A stretch of DNA of 64,000 nucleotides from an uncultured Tenacibaculum sp. (GCA_937922085.1 CAKZVD010000012.1:41248-105247), one strand, 5' to 3'; positions 54,507 through 63,944 are shown, counted from the stretch's first letter. Translations and numbers: made by a program. The notes: generated from the sequence alone by a model not told the origin.

Positions 54507-55255
54507 AAAATATTAATGCAATAATCATTGATGATGAATATATGATAAGTGCTACTTTAAGTAATTACATTAAAGAATATATTCCTGAAATTAACATACT
54601 TTCTATTATTAATGATCCTAATGAAGCTTTTAATCTAATTACAAAACTTTCACCTGATTTAATTTTTCTAGATATACAAATGCCTAAAATAAATGGTTTT
54701 GATTTACTTAAAATGTTTCGTAAAATTAATTTCGATATTATTTTCACTACTGCCTACAATGATTATGCTATAGAAGCTTTTAAAGTAAGTGCTTTTGACT
54801 ATTTATTGAAACCAATAAATATTGATGAGTTAAAAACTACAATAAGTAGGTATTTTATAGAAAAACAAATAAATACTACACATCAATATGATAAAGTACA
54901 GTCTTTATTAGAAAAAATTGACAAAGAAACAAACAAAACAGAACTCATTACTATTCCTGAAATAGGTTCTTTAACTATTCTGAAAACTTCTGATATTATT
55001 TGTTTAAAATCTGATTATGGATATACAGATGTATATTGTGAAGATGGTTCTAAAATTACCTCTTCTAAAACATTAAAACATTTTAGTTCTCTTTTAGAAG
55101 GTAATCCTAATTTTTCTGAAATTGGAAAATCCAGTATTGTTAATCTTAATTATATTTCTAAATACTATAATGAAGGTACTATTGTATTAGAAAATAACAT
55201 TAAAATTTCTGTACCTAGAAGAAGTAGAAAAACCTTTTTAGAGAGCTTACAGTAA
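54503..55255 (+). CDS. LytTR-family response regulator
   Basis: A receiver domain (Asp10-Asp11, phospho-acceptor Asp57 in LIFLDIQMP, then FKVSAFDYLLKP) is followed by a LytTR DNA-binding domain (DIICLKSDYGYTDVYCEDG, FSEIGKSSIVNLNYI, ending SRKTFLESLQ), 250 residues in all. A TTG start at 54476 is possible, but the ATG at 54503 overlaps the kinase stop as ATGA and gives the normal N-terminus. It pairs with the propeller kinase; targets are unknown. Confidence 0.95.
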   Translation: MKNINAIIIDDEYMISATLSNYIKEYIPEINILSIINDPNEAFNLITKLSPDLIFLDIQMPKINGFDLLKMFRKINFDIIFTTAYNDYAIEAFKVSAFDYLLKPINIDELKTTISRYFIEKQINTTHQYDKVQSLLEKIDKETNKTELITIPEIGSLTILKTSDIICLKSDYGYTDVYCEDGSKITSSKTLKHFSSLLEGNPNFSEIGKSSIVNLNYISKYYNEGTIVLENNIKISVPRRSRKTFLESLQ

Positions 55256-55406
55256 TACATTTTCCTTTTAAACATCTTTATTTTACCAAATACAACCTTA
55301 AAGTAACCAATTTTTAAGGGTATTCGACCATATTCTTATTTCTAAGAAAATTCATTCAAAAGAGTTTCTACTTTTACTTGAACAACACTAAATAAATCGC
55401 TAAAAC

Positions 55407-56450
55407 ATGAAACAAACTTTACTATTAACTTTCTTTTTTATAAGTGGACTTATGCTTGCTAAAACGCAAAGTGAAAAAGTTATTATTGATGAATGTATTC
55501 CTTCTAATATAACAAAAATTACATTTCCTACTAACGGGCATGCAACAGGAACATATCCTATCATTTCTGTTTCTAATGCAACAGTTGACTCAGAAGTTAG
55601 AATAAGTGATAATTCTGCATTCTCTAATTCTCAAATAGTTCCGCAAAGTGCTGGAAACATTAATAAATTCCCTACATTAAGTCTTAAATTATGTTATGGT
55701 ACTATCTATTACATTCAAGTAAAGGATAACGAATGTTCACCATGGAGCTCCCCAAAAAGCTTTATTACACGAAATTATGCTAAGCAGTGGGTTGAAAACT
55801 TATCTTATGATATAGCTAACCCAAAACCAATAACAAAAAGTAAACAACTATCAACAAACACTTTAAACTCTTTTGTTTTTCAACTTGAATGGTATATTGA
55901 AGATGTTTCTAATCCTGGAGTTAATATTCTTTCTTCACCTTTTTATACATATCAATATATTTTAGGAAACTCTTTTCGTAGGCTAAAAATTAACAATAAT
56001 ATCACTTCATTATTAATTCATGGACATGTTTATCGAGTTATTGTAAAAGGAATTATCGGTGCAGATTGCGGTACTTTCAATCTAACATACCCTTTAATTC
56101 CTGGAGATCCTAAATACAGGAATGCTTATTTTATTTATGAAGATTCTTCTTCAACATCTTCTAATTCTAACTTAAGTATCTCCAAAAAAATTGAAACAAC
56201 CAAAAAAAAATCTATTAGTATACTATCATATCCTAATCCATCAAAATCTGGAATATTTAAACTAAAAACATCTGGTTTTAAACTTAATAAAACCATTCAA
56301 GTAATTAATCTGAATGGGCAAAATATACTGAGTTTTAAATTACAAGATTCTGAAACCTCAATTGATCTTTCTTCTTATAAAAAAGACACCTATTTCGTTC
56401 ATGTAAATGACGGTAACACTTCTAAACAATTAAAATTAATTACTAAATAA
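55407..56450 (+). CDS. T9SS-secreted protein of unknown function
   Basis: A 347-residue exported protein: signal peptide (LMLAKTQ), a beta-sandwich body with three or more Cys (DECIPS, KLCYGTI, NECSPW), a Ser-rich linker (SSSTSSNSN) and a type A sorting domain (YPNPSKSG, VINLNGQNILSF, ending QLKLITK). No catalytic domain recognised. It lies 151 bp after the LytTR regulator and just before two paralogous lipoprotein genes, so it may be under control of the sensor system next door. Confidence 0.85.
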   Translation: MKQTLLLTFFFISGLMLAKTQSEKVIIDECIPSNITKITFPTNGHATGTYPIISVSNATVDSEVRISDNSAFSNSQIVPQSAGNINKFPTLSLKLCYGTIYYIQVKDNECSPWSSPKSFITRNYAKQWVENLSYDIANPKPITKSKQLSTNTLNSFVFQLEWYIEDVSNPGVNILSSPFYTYQYILGNSFRRLKINNNITSLLIHGHVYRVIVKGIIGADCGTFNLTYPLIPGDPKYRNAYFIYEDSSSTSSNSNLSISKKIETTKKKSISILSYPNPSKSGIFKLKTSGFKLNKTIQVINLNGQNILSFKLQDSETSIDLSSYKKDTYFVHVNDGNTSKQLKLITK

Positions 56451-56468
56451 ATCAAAAACCTCTTATTT

Positions 56469-57188
56469 ATGAAAAAATACTCGATCTTATTGTTATTTCT
56501 TATAACAATTTTAAGTTGCTCAAAAGAATATAGTACAACTGAAACTATCCTTTTTAAAGAAAATTATGTAAAAAAAAACAAAATCATAGATATTCCTTTA
56601 ACAGGTATTTATCATAATAAACTTGTAAACTCTTATAAAGAATATGGAAAACCATCTTATTCAAAAATAAAACTTTATAACATTAATATTGAAACACTTA
56701 TAAAAACGGAAAATAGGTTCTCTTCTCAAGAGATCAAATCACTTATAGACCAAATTACAAATCAAACTCAGTTTGACGAGTATATAGAAAAAAACTTCGT
56801 TTCGAAAGAGTTTAAATCAAATTATAATAATTTCATAAAAGGTCTACTTGCTATGCCTTCATTGAAAAAAGTAAATTCTTATTGTTATAAATTTATTAAT
56901 TCGATTCCTAAACTAAAATTATCTCGTTTAGAATCAAATGCTCTTAAATGCGGAGCTTATGTTGCTATGTCAACTTGTGAACTTTGGTATAATGAAGCTT
57001 TAAATCCTGATAATGTTTTCTACAATTCAGCTACAAACTACACTAAAGACCCTATGATCAACGTATTAAACATTACTAAAGTTGAAACTGATATTGCAGG
57101 TACTGTAGTAGGCTATTTAATAACCAGAGATATTGAAACAGCTATAGCTTTAGGCTCTTTAGCATCTACGTTCTCTGCAATATTTTAA
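56469..57188 (+). CDS. Lipoprotein of unknown function, paralogue 1
   Basis: A 239-residue lipoprotein (lipobox TILSC). It shares with the next gene the segments IPLTGIYHNKLV..YGKPSYSKIK, a YCYKFINSIPKLKLS..ESNALK.GAYVA stretch and W-Y-NEALNP; the C-terminus is a hydrophobic Gly/Ala-rich stretch (DIAGTVVGYLITRDIETAIALGSLAS). I recognise no family. It starts 19 bp after the T9SS protein stop. Confidence 0.75.
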   Translation: MKKYSILLLFLITILSCSKEYSTTETILFKENYVKKNKIIDIPLTGIYHNKLVNSYKEYGKPSYSKIKLYNINIETLIKTENRFSSQEIKSLIDQITNQTQFDEYIEKNFVSKEFKSNYNNFIKGLLAMPSLKKVNSYCYKFINSIPKLKLSRLESNALKCGAYVAMSTCELWYNEALNPDNVFYNSATNYTKDPMINVLNITKVETDIAGTVVGYLITRDIETAIALGSLASTFSAIF

Positions 57189-57225
57189 TAACTTTCTTAG
57201 TCAAAAATATTTAACCAAATATCAG

Positions 57226-57246
57226 GAGGCGACCCCGAAACTCCTA
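57226..57246 (+). repeat. Small inverted repeat between the two lipoprotein genes
   Basis: AGGAG and CTCCT enclose a GC-rich 11-nt loop (CGACCCCGAAA region), unusual in this AT-rich gap. It is not followed by a T-run, so I leave its role open. Confidence 0.4.
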
Positions 57247-57283
57247 TAAAAAGAAGTAGGGAATAACTTAATTAAATTTTATT

Positions 57284-58033
57284 ATGAAGAGTATAAAAAC
57301 TATTCTATTTCTATTTATTTCTGCAATAACTATTATGAATTGTTCTGTAGAAGAAAACATTCAAAAAAAAGACTTACAAAACAACTTTAAAGAATCACTA
57401 TTTAAACATTCAAAACCATCAAATAACATCGACATTTCAATGGTGGGAAAATATCACAATAAACTTCTTGAAATGTTCAAACAACATGGAGAATGGTCTC
57501 CTTCGAAAATGGAATATTATAATGAAGATGGAGAAACTTTATTAAAGTTTAAAAACAAAGTTTCTTATGAAGAACTAGAATCTCTTATGAAAAGTATAAA
57601 AGACAAAACTTTTTTAGACAAATATGAAATAAGTGAAAAACTTAAATATGAATATCAAGGTTTCACAAAAGGATTATTTGAAAAATCTACATTAGATGAA
57701 GTAAAATCATATTGTTCTGAATTTATAAAAAAAATACCAGAATTAAAATTATCAGAAATAGAATCCAGTTCATTAAAGGGTGCTGCTTATATCGCTAAAT
57801 CTTCCTCTGAATTTTGGTATAATGAAGCCTTAAACCCTAAAAACACTTTCTACAAATCAGCTATAAATAAAGATCCAAAACAAGAACCTTTCATTGGCTT
57901 GATTAGTCCAATATCTGTTGCAGGAGACATCGCTGCTGGCCTTATAATTCTTGTTGCTACTGAGGGTTTGGGTGCACATATGGCCGTTTATGGAGGAGCC
58001 ATAGTTTCAGCAGGTATAGAATCTTTAGAATAA
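57284..58033 (+). CDS. Lipoprotein of unknown function, paralogue 2
   Basis: A 249-residue lipoprotein (lipobox IMNC) homologous to the preceding gene over its length (MVGKYHNKLLEMF..GEWSPSKMEYYN, YCSEFIKKIPELKLSEIESSSLKGAAYIAK, WYNEALNPKNTFYKSA). The C-terminal 45 residues are hydrophobic and Gly/Ala-rich (AGDIAAGLIILVATEGLG), reminiscent of a membrane-inserting or bacteriocin-like helix, but no such function is shown. It ends in a strong terminator. Confidence 0.78.
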   Translation: MKSIKTILFLFISAITIMNCSVEENIQKKDLQNNFKESLFKHSKPSNNIDISMVGKYHNKLLEMFKQHGEWSPSKMEYYNEDGETLLKFKNKVSYEELESLMKSIKDKTFLDKYEISEKLKYEYQGFTKGLFEKSTLDEVKSYCSEFIKKIPELKLSEIESSSLKGAAYIAKSSSEFWYNEALNPKNTFYKSAINKDPKQEPFIGLISPISVAGDIAAGLIILVATEGLGAHMAVYGGAIVSAGIESLE

Positions 58034-58093
58034 AAAAGAGAGCATAATTTTAATATTTCTATTGATTAGCTTTCAATCTAATTTAATAGTCCT

Positions 58094-58133
58094 AACAGGT
58101 TTCGTTAAAACTTTAAAACGAAACCTGTTTTTA
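58094..58133 (+). terminator. Terminator after the lipoprotein pair
   Basis: A 13-bp perfect inverted repeat (AACAGGTTTCGTT and its complement) with a 10-nt loop, followed by T-rich sequence. Confidence 0.88.
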
Positions 58134-58178
58134 TTTAATTAAACCCTAAAACACTATAAGAAAAACCCAATAATTTCG

Positions 58179-58186
58179 TAAATTTG
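58179..58186 (+). promoter_or_regulatory. -7 box of cydAB
   Basis: TAAATTTG matches TAnnTTTG, 26 bp before the cydA ATG. Confidence 0.6.
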
Positions 58187-58212
58187 TTAGCACACACTAA
58201 ACACTTCTTGTT

Positions 58213-59526
58213 ATGGAAAATTTGGATGCAGCACGTCTTCAAATGGCTTTTACGCTAATTTTTCATATTGTATTTGCCTGTATAGGTATGGTAATGCCTT
58301 TTTTTATGGTCGTTTCTCACAAAAAATGGCTCAATACAGGAAATCCAATATATTTAAAACTCACTAAATCCTGGCAAAAGGGCGTTGCTATTTTCTTTGT
58401 TACAGGTGCCGTTTCGGGTACCGCTTTGTCTTTTGAACTCGGTCTTCTGTGGCCCGAATTTATGGAACACGCAGGTCCTATTATTGGAATGCCTTTTTCT
58501 TTAGAAGGTGCCGCTTTTTTTGTAGAAGCAATTGCACTTGGTTTTTATTTATACGGATGGGATAAAATCTCTCCTAAATTTCATTGGTTTACAGGTATTA
58601 TTGTAGGAGTCGCAGGTGTAGCTTCTGGTATTTTAGTCGTTTCTGCTAATGGTTGGATGAATGCACCCTCTGGATTTGATTATGTAGATGGTCAATTTTT
58701 AAATATCGATCCTATAAAAGCATTATTAAATCCTGCTTGGTTTACACAAGCCCTTCATATGACTTTGGCTGCCTTTACTGCAACTGGTTTTGCTGTTGCT
58801 GGTATACATGCTTATCAGGTTTTAAAAGGAAAACAGAAAGAGCTACACAAAAAAGCGTTTAAAATAGCCATTACCTTTGGAGCAATTGCCGCCATTTTAC
58901 AACCTATTAGTGGTGATATTTCTGCTAAAGATATTGCAAAAAGACAGCCTGTTAAATTAGCTGCTATGGAGGCACATTATGAAACCTCTAAAGGGGTTCC
59001 TTTATATATTGGTGGTATCGTAGATACTGAAAAAAAGGAAGTAAATTATAAAATTGAAATTCCGAATGCTTTATCTTTTTTAGCTTTTGGCGATTTTAAT
59101 GCAGAAGTAAAAGGTTTAAATGATTTTCCTGAAGATGAAATTCCGAATGTTGCTATGGTACATTATGCCTTTCAAATAATGGTGGGTATCGGTGGAATAT
59201 TAATGCTTGCCGGACTCTTTTTCTTTTTTACCAATAAAAAAAGAAAACAATGGATGCGCAAAAATTTCTTCTGGAAGCTTTTTGTTTTTTTAACTCCTGC
59301 TGGTTTTATTGCTTTAGAAGCAGGGTGGATTGTTACAGAAGTAGGTAGACAACCTTGGATTATTCATAAAATTATGAGAACCAAAGATGCAGTAACACCT
59401 ATGCCTGGTATTGTATTTAGCTTCTATTTATATGTATTTGTATATACTGTACTTACTGTTGCTGTTGCTTGGTTATTAGCTAGGCAAATAAAATCGTTAA
59501 ATAACTCTCCAATTCAAAACGTATGA
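58213..59526 (+). CDS. cydA: Cytochrome bd quinol oxidase subunit I
   Basis: A 437-residue membrane protein that oxidises quinol and reduces O2 to water with cydB. It begins with the typical ARLQMAFTLIFHIVFACIGM (His18, a heme ligand); GTALSFELGLLWPEFMEHAGP and a short Q-loop follow, so it is of the short (CIO-like) type. The heme/quinol-site segments QPISGDISAKDIAKRQPVKLAAMEAHY are present. It overlaps cydB by 4 bp (ATGA). No cydX or cydDC is nearby. Confidence 0.96.
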   Translation: MENLDAARLQMAFTLIFHIVFACIGMVMPFFMVVSHKKWLNTGNPIYLKLTKSWQKGVAIFFVTGAVSGTALSFELGLLWPEFMEHAGPIIGMPFSLEGAAFFVEAIALGFYLYGWDKISPKFHWFTGIIVGVAGVASGILVVSANGWMNAPSGFDYVDGQFLNIDPIKALLNPAWFTQALHMTLAAFTATGFAVAGIHAYQVLKGKQKELHKKAFKIAITFGAIAAILQPISGDISAKDIAKRQPVKLAAMEAHYETSKGVPLYIGGIVDTEKKEVNYKIEIPNALSFLAFGDFNAEVKGLNDFPEDEIPNVAMVHYAFQIMVGIGGILMLAGLFFFFTNKKRKQWMRKNFFWKLFVFLTPAGFIALEAGWIVTEVGRQPWIIHKIMRTKDAVTPMPGIVFSFYLYVFVYTVLTVAVAWLLARQIKSLNNSPIQNV

Positions 59527-60536
59527 TCTTTATTGTTCTCTTTTTTTTAGCTTTTTCGTTATTGTTATATGTATTGCTTGGTGGTGCCGATTTTGGCGCG
59601 GGTATTCTTGAGTTATTTTCCTCTAAAACCAATCAGGATATTACTAAAAAAACTATTTACAGAGTAATGGGACCTGTATGGGAAGCAAATCATATTTGGA
59701 TTATCATTCTCATTGTAATTCTTTGGATCGCTTTTCCTGCTTACTATAAAGTGATGGTTACTTCTTTACATATACCTATCACTTTAATGTTATTGGGTAT
59801 TACTTTACGAGGTGTTGCTTTTGTTTTTAGGCATTACGATGCTTATGAAGATAAATCACAGTATGTATACAATTGGTTATTTAGAGTTTCTAGTTTAATA
59901 ACACCTATTTTTCTAGGAATGATTTTTGGAGCTATGGTTAGTGGAGAAATATCAACAAAAAACACCACTTCTTTTTATACCGTTTTTATGGCTCCTTGGT
60001 TAAATGTTTTTTCCTTTTTAGTAGGTCTTTTCTTTGCTAGTTTATGTACTTTTTTATCTGCCGTTTTATTAATTGGAGAAGCAGATGAAGAAGGATATCC
60101 TGTATATGTTCGTAAAGCTACTATTGCAACTGTGGTCGTCGTTATTTTAGGTTTTATCACCATTAGTTATGGTTATTTTTCTAATATTCTTTTTATAAAA
60201 GGAATGTTAAACAACACACTTAGTCTTTTTTTAATTTTTCTTTCTGCTTTGTGTTTATTTCCTCTATGGTTTTTTATTCGAAAAGGAAATCGTATAAACA
60301 GTAGAATTTTTGCAGGTTTACAAGTTATATTAATTATTTCGGTTGCCATTGTTCCTCATTTTCCAAATCTTTTAATTACAAAAGAAACTTCCTTAAATAT
60401 TTTTGAAAATAGCGCGCCAGAATCTGTTATTCGTGTACTAGCAATTTCTTTACTAATTGGAGGAAGTATCATTTTACCTGGATTGTTTCATTTATTGAAA
60501 TCTTTTAAATTGATAAAAATTTTAGAAAAGGAATAA
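59523..60536 (+). CDS. cydB: Cytochrome bd quinol oxidase subunit II
   Basis: A 337-residue hydrophobic protein with about eight transmembrane helices, starting with the subunit II landmark LLGGADFGAGILELF and VMGPVWEANHIWIIILIVILW. It overlaps cydA by 4 bp. A high-affinity O2 oxidase of this type fits life at low oxygen, and a HAD-fold gene follows after 21 bp. Confidence 0.96.
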   Translation: MIFIVLFFLAFSLLLYVLLGGADFGAGILELFSSKTNQDITKKTIYRVMGPVWEANHIWIIILIVILWIAFPAYYKVMVTSLHIPITLMLLGITLRGVAFVFRHYDAYEDKSQYVYNWLFRVSSLITPIFLGMIFGAMVSGEISTKNTTSFYTVFMAPWLNVFSFLVGLFFASLCTFLSAVLLIGEADEEGYPVYVRKATIATVVVVILGFITISYGYFSNILFIKGMLNNTLSLFLIFLSALCLFPLWFFIRKGNRINSRIFAGLQVILIISVAIVPHFPNLLITKETSLNIFENSAPESVIRVLAISLLIGGSIILPGLFHLLKSFKLIKILEKE

Positions 60537-60557
60537 TTAAAAAAACAAAATATTAGT

Positions 60558-61043
60558 ATGAAAATTATTTTTTTGGATATTGACGGAGTTTTAAATTCTG
60601 ATACATGGGAAAAAACTGAGGCTTATAAAAATGGGACATATCCTGAAAATAGATTTGATCCTAATGCCATAGTTTTATTGAATAAAATTATAGAAAAAAC
60701 GAATGCAAAAATTGTATTAACATCTACTTGGAGGTTAAAGTATTCTTTAAAACAAATGAAAGAACTATTCTCTAAGATTGATCTTAAATGTGATTTAATT
60801 GATTTTACTCCAGATTTAAAAAAAGAAAATGATTATACTTTAAGAGGTAATGAAATTTTAAAATGGTGTAAAGATAACCGTAAAATTATTGGAACTAAAT
60901 ATCTTAATTATACAGACTTCATCATTTTAGACGACAATAGTGATATGTTATATTGGCAATCTAAATACTTTTTTCAAACTGACAAACTATGCGGACTCAG
61001 TGAAACTGTTTCAAGAGAAGCAATACGTATGCTAAAAAAGTAG
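60558..61043 (+). CDS. HAD-fold protein (Swiss Army Knife RNA-repair type HAD)
   Basis: A 161-residue protein with the HAD signature at the N-terminus (IIFLDIDGVLNSD; Asp7 nucleophile, Asp9) and a Thr/Ser motif IVLTSTWRLKY near residue 55, then IILDDNSDML as motif IV. The pattern resembles the small HAD domains linked to the Swiss Army Knife RNA-repair proteins, but here it stands alone. It probably hydrolyses a phosphate ester; the substrate is unknown. It follows cydB by 21 bp. Confidence 0.85.
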   Translation: MKIIFLDIDGVLNSDTWEKTEAYKNGTYPENRFDPNAIVLLNKIIEKTNAKIVLTSTWRLKYSLKQMKELFSKIDLKCDLIDFTPDLKKENDYTLRGNEILKWCKDNRKIIGTKYLNYTDFIILDDNSDMLYWQSKYFFQTDKLCGLSETVSREAIRMLKK

Positions 61044-61195
61044 AAATATATTACTTTAGTATACAAAGAGGTTCTGTTTACTATTTACAAAGCCTTCAAT
61101 CTTTTGGTTTAACTGATTGATTAATTAATAACAACTTGTTCCCTACCTTACTTTTCATACATTTAACCTTAATAGTAATAATATAATAACGCTAA

Positions 61196-62146
61196 ATGAA
61201 CAAATATGATTTAAATAATTTAAGGTTTAGAATTGACTATTGGTCAAATTCGATACCAAAAAACAAATACACAATAGCTGCTTATATTGAAGGGTTTGAA
61301 ATGGCTAAGTCTCCCAAAAAATACGATGATAGCTACAAATATTTCTCTGAATATTTTGAAGAATTCATTTTCAGAAAATATCATATAAAACATTTTACAT
61401 GGTATGAGCAAATAGAAACGTATGCCTATAGAAATAAAAAAGATTGGGTTTTGGCTTTTACAAAGTTATTTAATCAGTTTATTAAAGAATTTCCTGAAAA
61501 TACTAATCCTAATCGATTTTATATTAGTTCCGCAATTTATAATTCAAAAATTGAGATAAAAATTACAGATTTTAATGTAAATTTTCTGGATACAATAAAG
61601 ATAGGCAAACAAATAATTAAAAATGGAACTCTATTAAAACTGAGTAACCTGATTCAAGAAGATTATAAGGAATCATATCATTACGATATTGAACTTAAAG
61701 ATCCATCATGGGATTTATATGAGACTTCAGAAAAGGATTTTTCATTTGTTAAGTTATGCTATATTGGAAACTTTGAAAAAGAAAATAAGCTTTCAAAAAT
61801 AACTTTTGGAAGGGCTAGACGAATTTGCAGTGATTCAATACTAGAAGTAAAAAAAATTGTTGAGAAAAATGGTAAATATTATATTTATACAGATAATTTT
61901 GAAATAGAAATAGAGTCTGCTTTAAAAAACAAAGAGATAAAATTTGTGCATGAAAAAGATCCTTTAGGAGTTAAAATAGATAATCATTTTAAAATGACCT
62001 TAAAGGAAATAGCTGTTAATTATTGTGTTGGAGTGGTTGGTGAATCGGCTATCAATTCGTTATACTCGGATTTAATGTGTAAATTAGATTGGGTTAATTA
62101 TAGATATACATATGGTGGTTGGATGAAAATTTCTAGATCTTCCTAA
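61196..62146 (+). CDS. Hypothetical protein, 316 residues
   Basis: A soluble protein without signal peptide or recognised domain, rich in Tyr, Phe and Lys. It has an N-terminal helical half (YFSEYFEEFIFRKYHIKHF) and a C-terminal beta-rich half (KIVEKNGKYYIYTDNFEIEIE). The codon use does not differ visibly from the neighbours. Size and layout would also fit an immunity-type or contact-system accessory protein, but nothing nearby supports that. Upstream (61044-61195) I see no clear promoter. Confidence 0.7.
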   Translation: MNKYDLNNLRFRIDYWSNSIPKNKYTIAAYIEGFEMAKSPKKYDDSYKYFSEYFEEFIFRKYHIKHFTWYEQIETYAYRNKKDWVLAFTKLFNQFIKEFPENTNPNRFYISSAIYNSKIEIKITDFNVNFLDTIKIGKQIIKNGTLLKLSNLIQEDYKESYHYDIELKDPSWDLYETSEKDFSFVKLCYIGNFEKENKLSKITFGRARRICSDSILEVKKIVEKNGKYYIYTDNFEIEIESALKNKEIKFVHEKDPLGVKIDNHFKMTLKEIAVNYCVGVVGESAINSLYSDLMCKLDWVNYRYTYGGWMKISRSS

Positions 62147-62164
62147 CTTAATAATCATTTATAA

Positions 62165-62194
62165 ATATAATTCTTTATTTAAAAAGAATTATAT
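62165..62194 (+). terminator. Weak hairpin after the 316-residue gene
   Basis: A 12-bp AT-rich inverted repeat (ATATAATTCTTT and its complement) with a 6-nt loop, 18 bp after the stop codon; no clear T-run follows, so it is a weak terminator at best. Confidence 0.45.
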
Positions 62195-62306
62195 GATCTT
62201 ATAAAAGGAGGAAATTCAGACTATAACCATAGTCAGAACGATTTTTTCGTAATTTTAACGCAACCTTTCTATTTCTTTCACATCTTAGTATAAAAGACTA
62301 AAAACG

Positions 62307-62741
62307 ATGATTAAATCACTAAAACCATTTATAGTAGTACTATTTCTAATTATAGCAACGATTCTAGCTTCTTGTAATAATAATGATGATGATTCTAATT
62401 CTGGCTGTGAAAATACAGTATGTACAGAAGAATTTCGAACAATTATAGTAACCATAAAAGACCAAAGCCAAAATTCTGTGGTTTTAGACTCTTTTAAAGT
62501 TATAAATATTGAAAATGGAGATGACATGACTGTATTACTCTCTTCATCTGAACTTGAAATGGCACAACAATCTGGACAATATCCTTTATTAAATGATAGT
62601 AGCCTTGAAATAAATCAAGAACGTAAAGTTCAATTTAAAGGATTTATAAATAACCAAGAAGTAATTAACAGTACGTATACCGTTAGTACTAACTGTTGCC
62701 ATATCAATTTAGTCTCTGGAGTTTTAGATCTTACTCTTTAA
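62307..62741 (+). CDS. Small lipoprotein of unknown function
   Basis: A 144-residue lipoprotein with lipobox ILASC and an Asn/Asp-rich start (NNNDDDSNSGCENTVC), followed by a small beta domain (EEFRTIIVTIKDQSQNSVVLDSF) and a C-terminal pair of Cys (NCCHINL). I recognise no family. It is a single gene, 73 bp before the Crp/Fnr gene. Confidence 0.78.
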   Translation: MIKSLKPFIVVLFLIIATILASCNNNDDDSNSGCENTVCTEEFRTIIVTIKDQSQNSVVLDSFKVINIENGDDMTVLLSSSELEMAQQSGQYPLLNDSSLEINQERKVQFKGFINNQEVINSTYTVSTNCCHINLVSGVLDLTL

Positions 62742-62813
62742 AATATTTAATTACATAATAAGATATAAAATTAGTTACTTAGCATATATAAAACGCTTAC
62801 AGTAATTAAATAA

Positions 62814-63398
62814 ATGTCAAATTTTAAGCAGATACTAGACAATATAAAACAATACGTTGACTTAAATTATGAAGACGAACAAGAGTTCATATCCATTTTA
62901 CTAGAAAAAGAGATTAAGAAAAAACAGTTTATAGTAAAACCTGGAGATAACTTCACCTCTTTATATTATGTAAAAAAGGGTGCTTTTAGGTCTTATATCA
63001 TTGATGACAAAGGCATAGAACATACTATTCGATTAGCTATTGATGATTGGTTTATAAGTGATCTTAGCAGTTACATTAATCAAACTAAAGCAGAACTTTA
63101 TGTTCAGGCTATAGAAGATTCTGTTATTTATCAAATGAAATATCCTAAAGTAGAAAGCTTATGCTTTAAAAATCAAAAAATTCAATATTTTTTTCGAAAA
63201 GCAACAGAAAGAGCTTATTCATTTTCTCAAAAAAGAATTTTATCTAACCTTAATAAAACAGCTAAAGAACGATATTTAGAATTTCATGATAGGTATCCTG
63301 AAATTGTTAACAAAACTCCTTTATATGTATTGGCTTCTTACTTAAGAATGACTCCTGAGTTTTTAAGCAAAATAAGAAAGCAGATAGCAAATAGTTAA
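62814..63398 (+). CDS. Crp/Fnr family transcriptional regulator
   Basis: A 194-residue protein with an N-terminal cyclic-nucleotide-binding-type beta-roll (KPGDNFTSLYYVKKGAFRSYI, then DLSSYINQ) and a C-terminal helix-turn-helix (TPLYVLASYLRMTPEFLSKIR). No Fe-S Cys set. It is of the same subfamily as the regulator at 13055. The small ABM-like gene 208 bp downstream may be its target, but no operator is visible there. Confidence 0.9.
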   Translation: MSNFKQILDNIKQYVDLNYEDEQEFISILLEKEIKKKQFIVKPGDNFTSLYYVKKGAFRSYIIDDKGIEHTIRLAIDDWFISDLSSYINQTKAELYVQAIEDSVIYQMKYPKVESLCFKNQKIQYFFRKATERAYSFSQKRILSNLNKTAKERYLEFHDRYPEIVNKTPLYVLASYLRMTPEFLSKIRKQIANS

Positions 63399-63606
63399 CT
63401 TTCTTAATCTAGTTCATTTTTTTCTCCTTTTAAACATTTCATCTTTGTAATTAAATATTCAATCACAAATTGAATAGTAAAACATTAAATAAAAAAGAAT
63501 TGAAATTTATAGGTATTCTTACTTGTTATCTTTTTATCCAAACTATAAGACTAGTAAATGACTATATGTTTAATTGTTTTAAGTATAACTAAATTAAAAA
63601 TATAAA

Positions 63607-63906
63607 ATGAGCGTTTTAGAAATTGTAAAATGGAAAGCTAAGCCAAATATTAAAGATAATCAGATGATAAAAACTGTAAATGCAATGGTTCCTGATTTAA
63701 AAAAATTGAAGGGCTTTATAAATCAAACATTATATAAAAATGATGAAGACTATTGGGTGGATATCTATTATTGGGACACTTATGAAAATGCTAACCTTTC
63801 TAACGATCGAATGGCAGAAAAAGAATCATTAAAAAAATTACTCGAAATTATTGACTTGAATACTGTAACTATGAAAATATTAACGCCTTTACAAAAATCT
63901 AAATAG
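63607..63906 (+). CDS. Small ABM-like (dimeric alpha/beta barrel) protein
   Basis: A 99-residue protein with the pattern of the antibiotic-biosynthesis-monooxygenase/ferredoxin-like barrel family: a first strand MSVLEIVKWKAKP, a helix, then LKKLKGFINQTLYKNDEDYWVDIYYWDTYENA and a C-terminal strand. Such proteins are cofactorless oxygenases, heme-degrading enzymes or just stress-induced binders; no catalytic residue can be fixed here. It is a single gene downstream of the Crp/Fnr regulator. Confidence 0.75.
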   Translation: MSVLEIVKWKAKPNIKDNQMIKTVNAMVPDLKKLKGFINQTLYKNDEDYWVDIYYWDTYENANLSNDRMAEKESLKKLLEIIDLNTVTMKILTPLQKSK

Positions 63907-63944
63907 GAATAATTACAATCAATAAAAACATGAAGAATCTTTAG

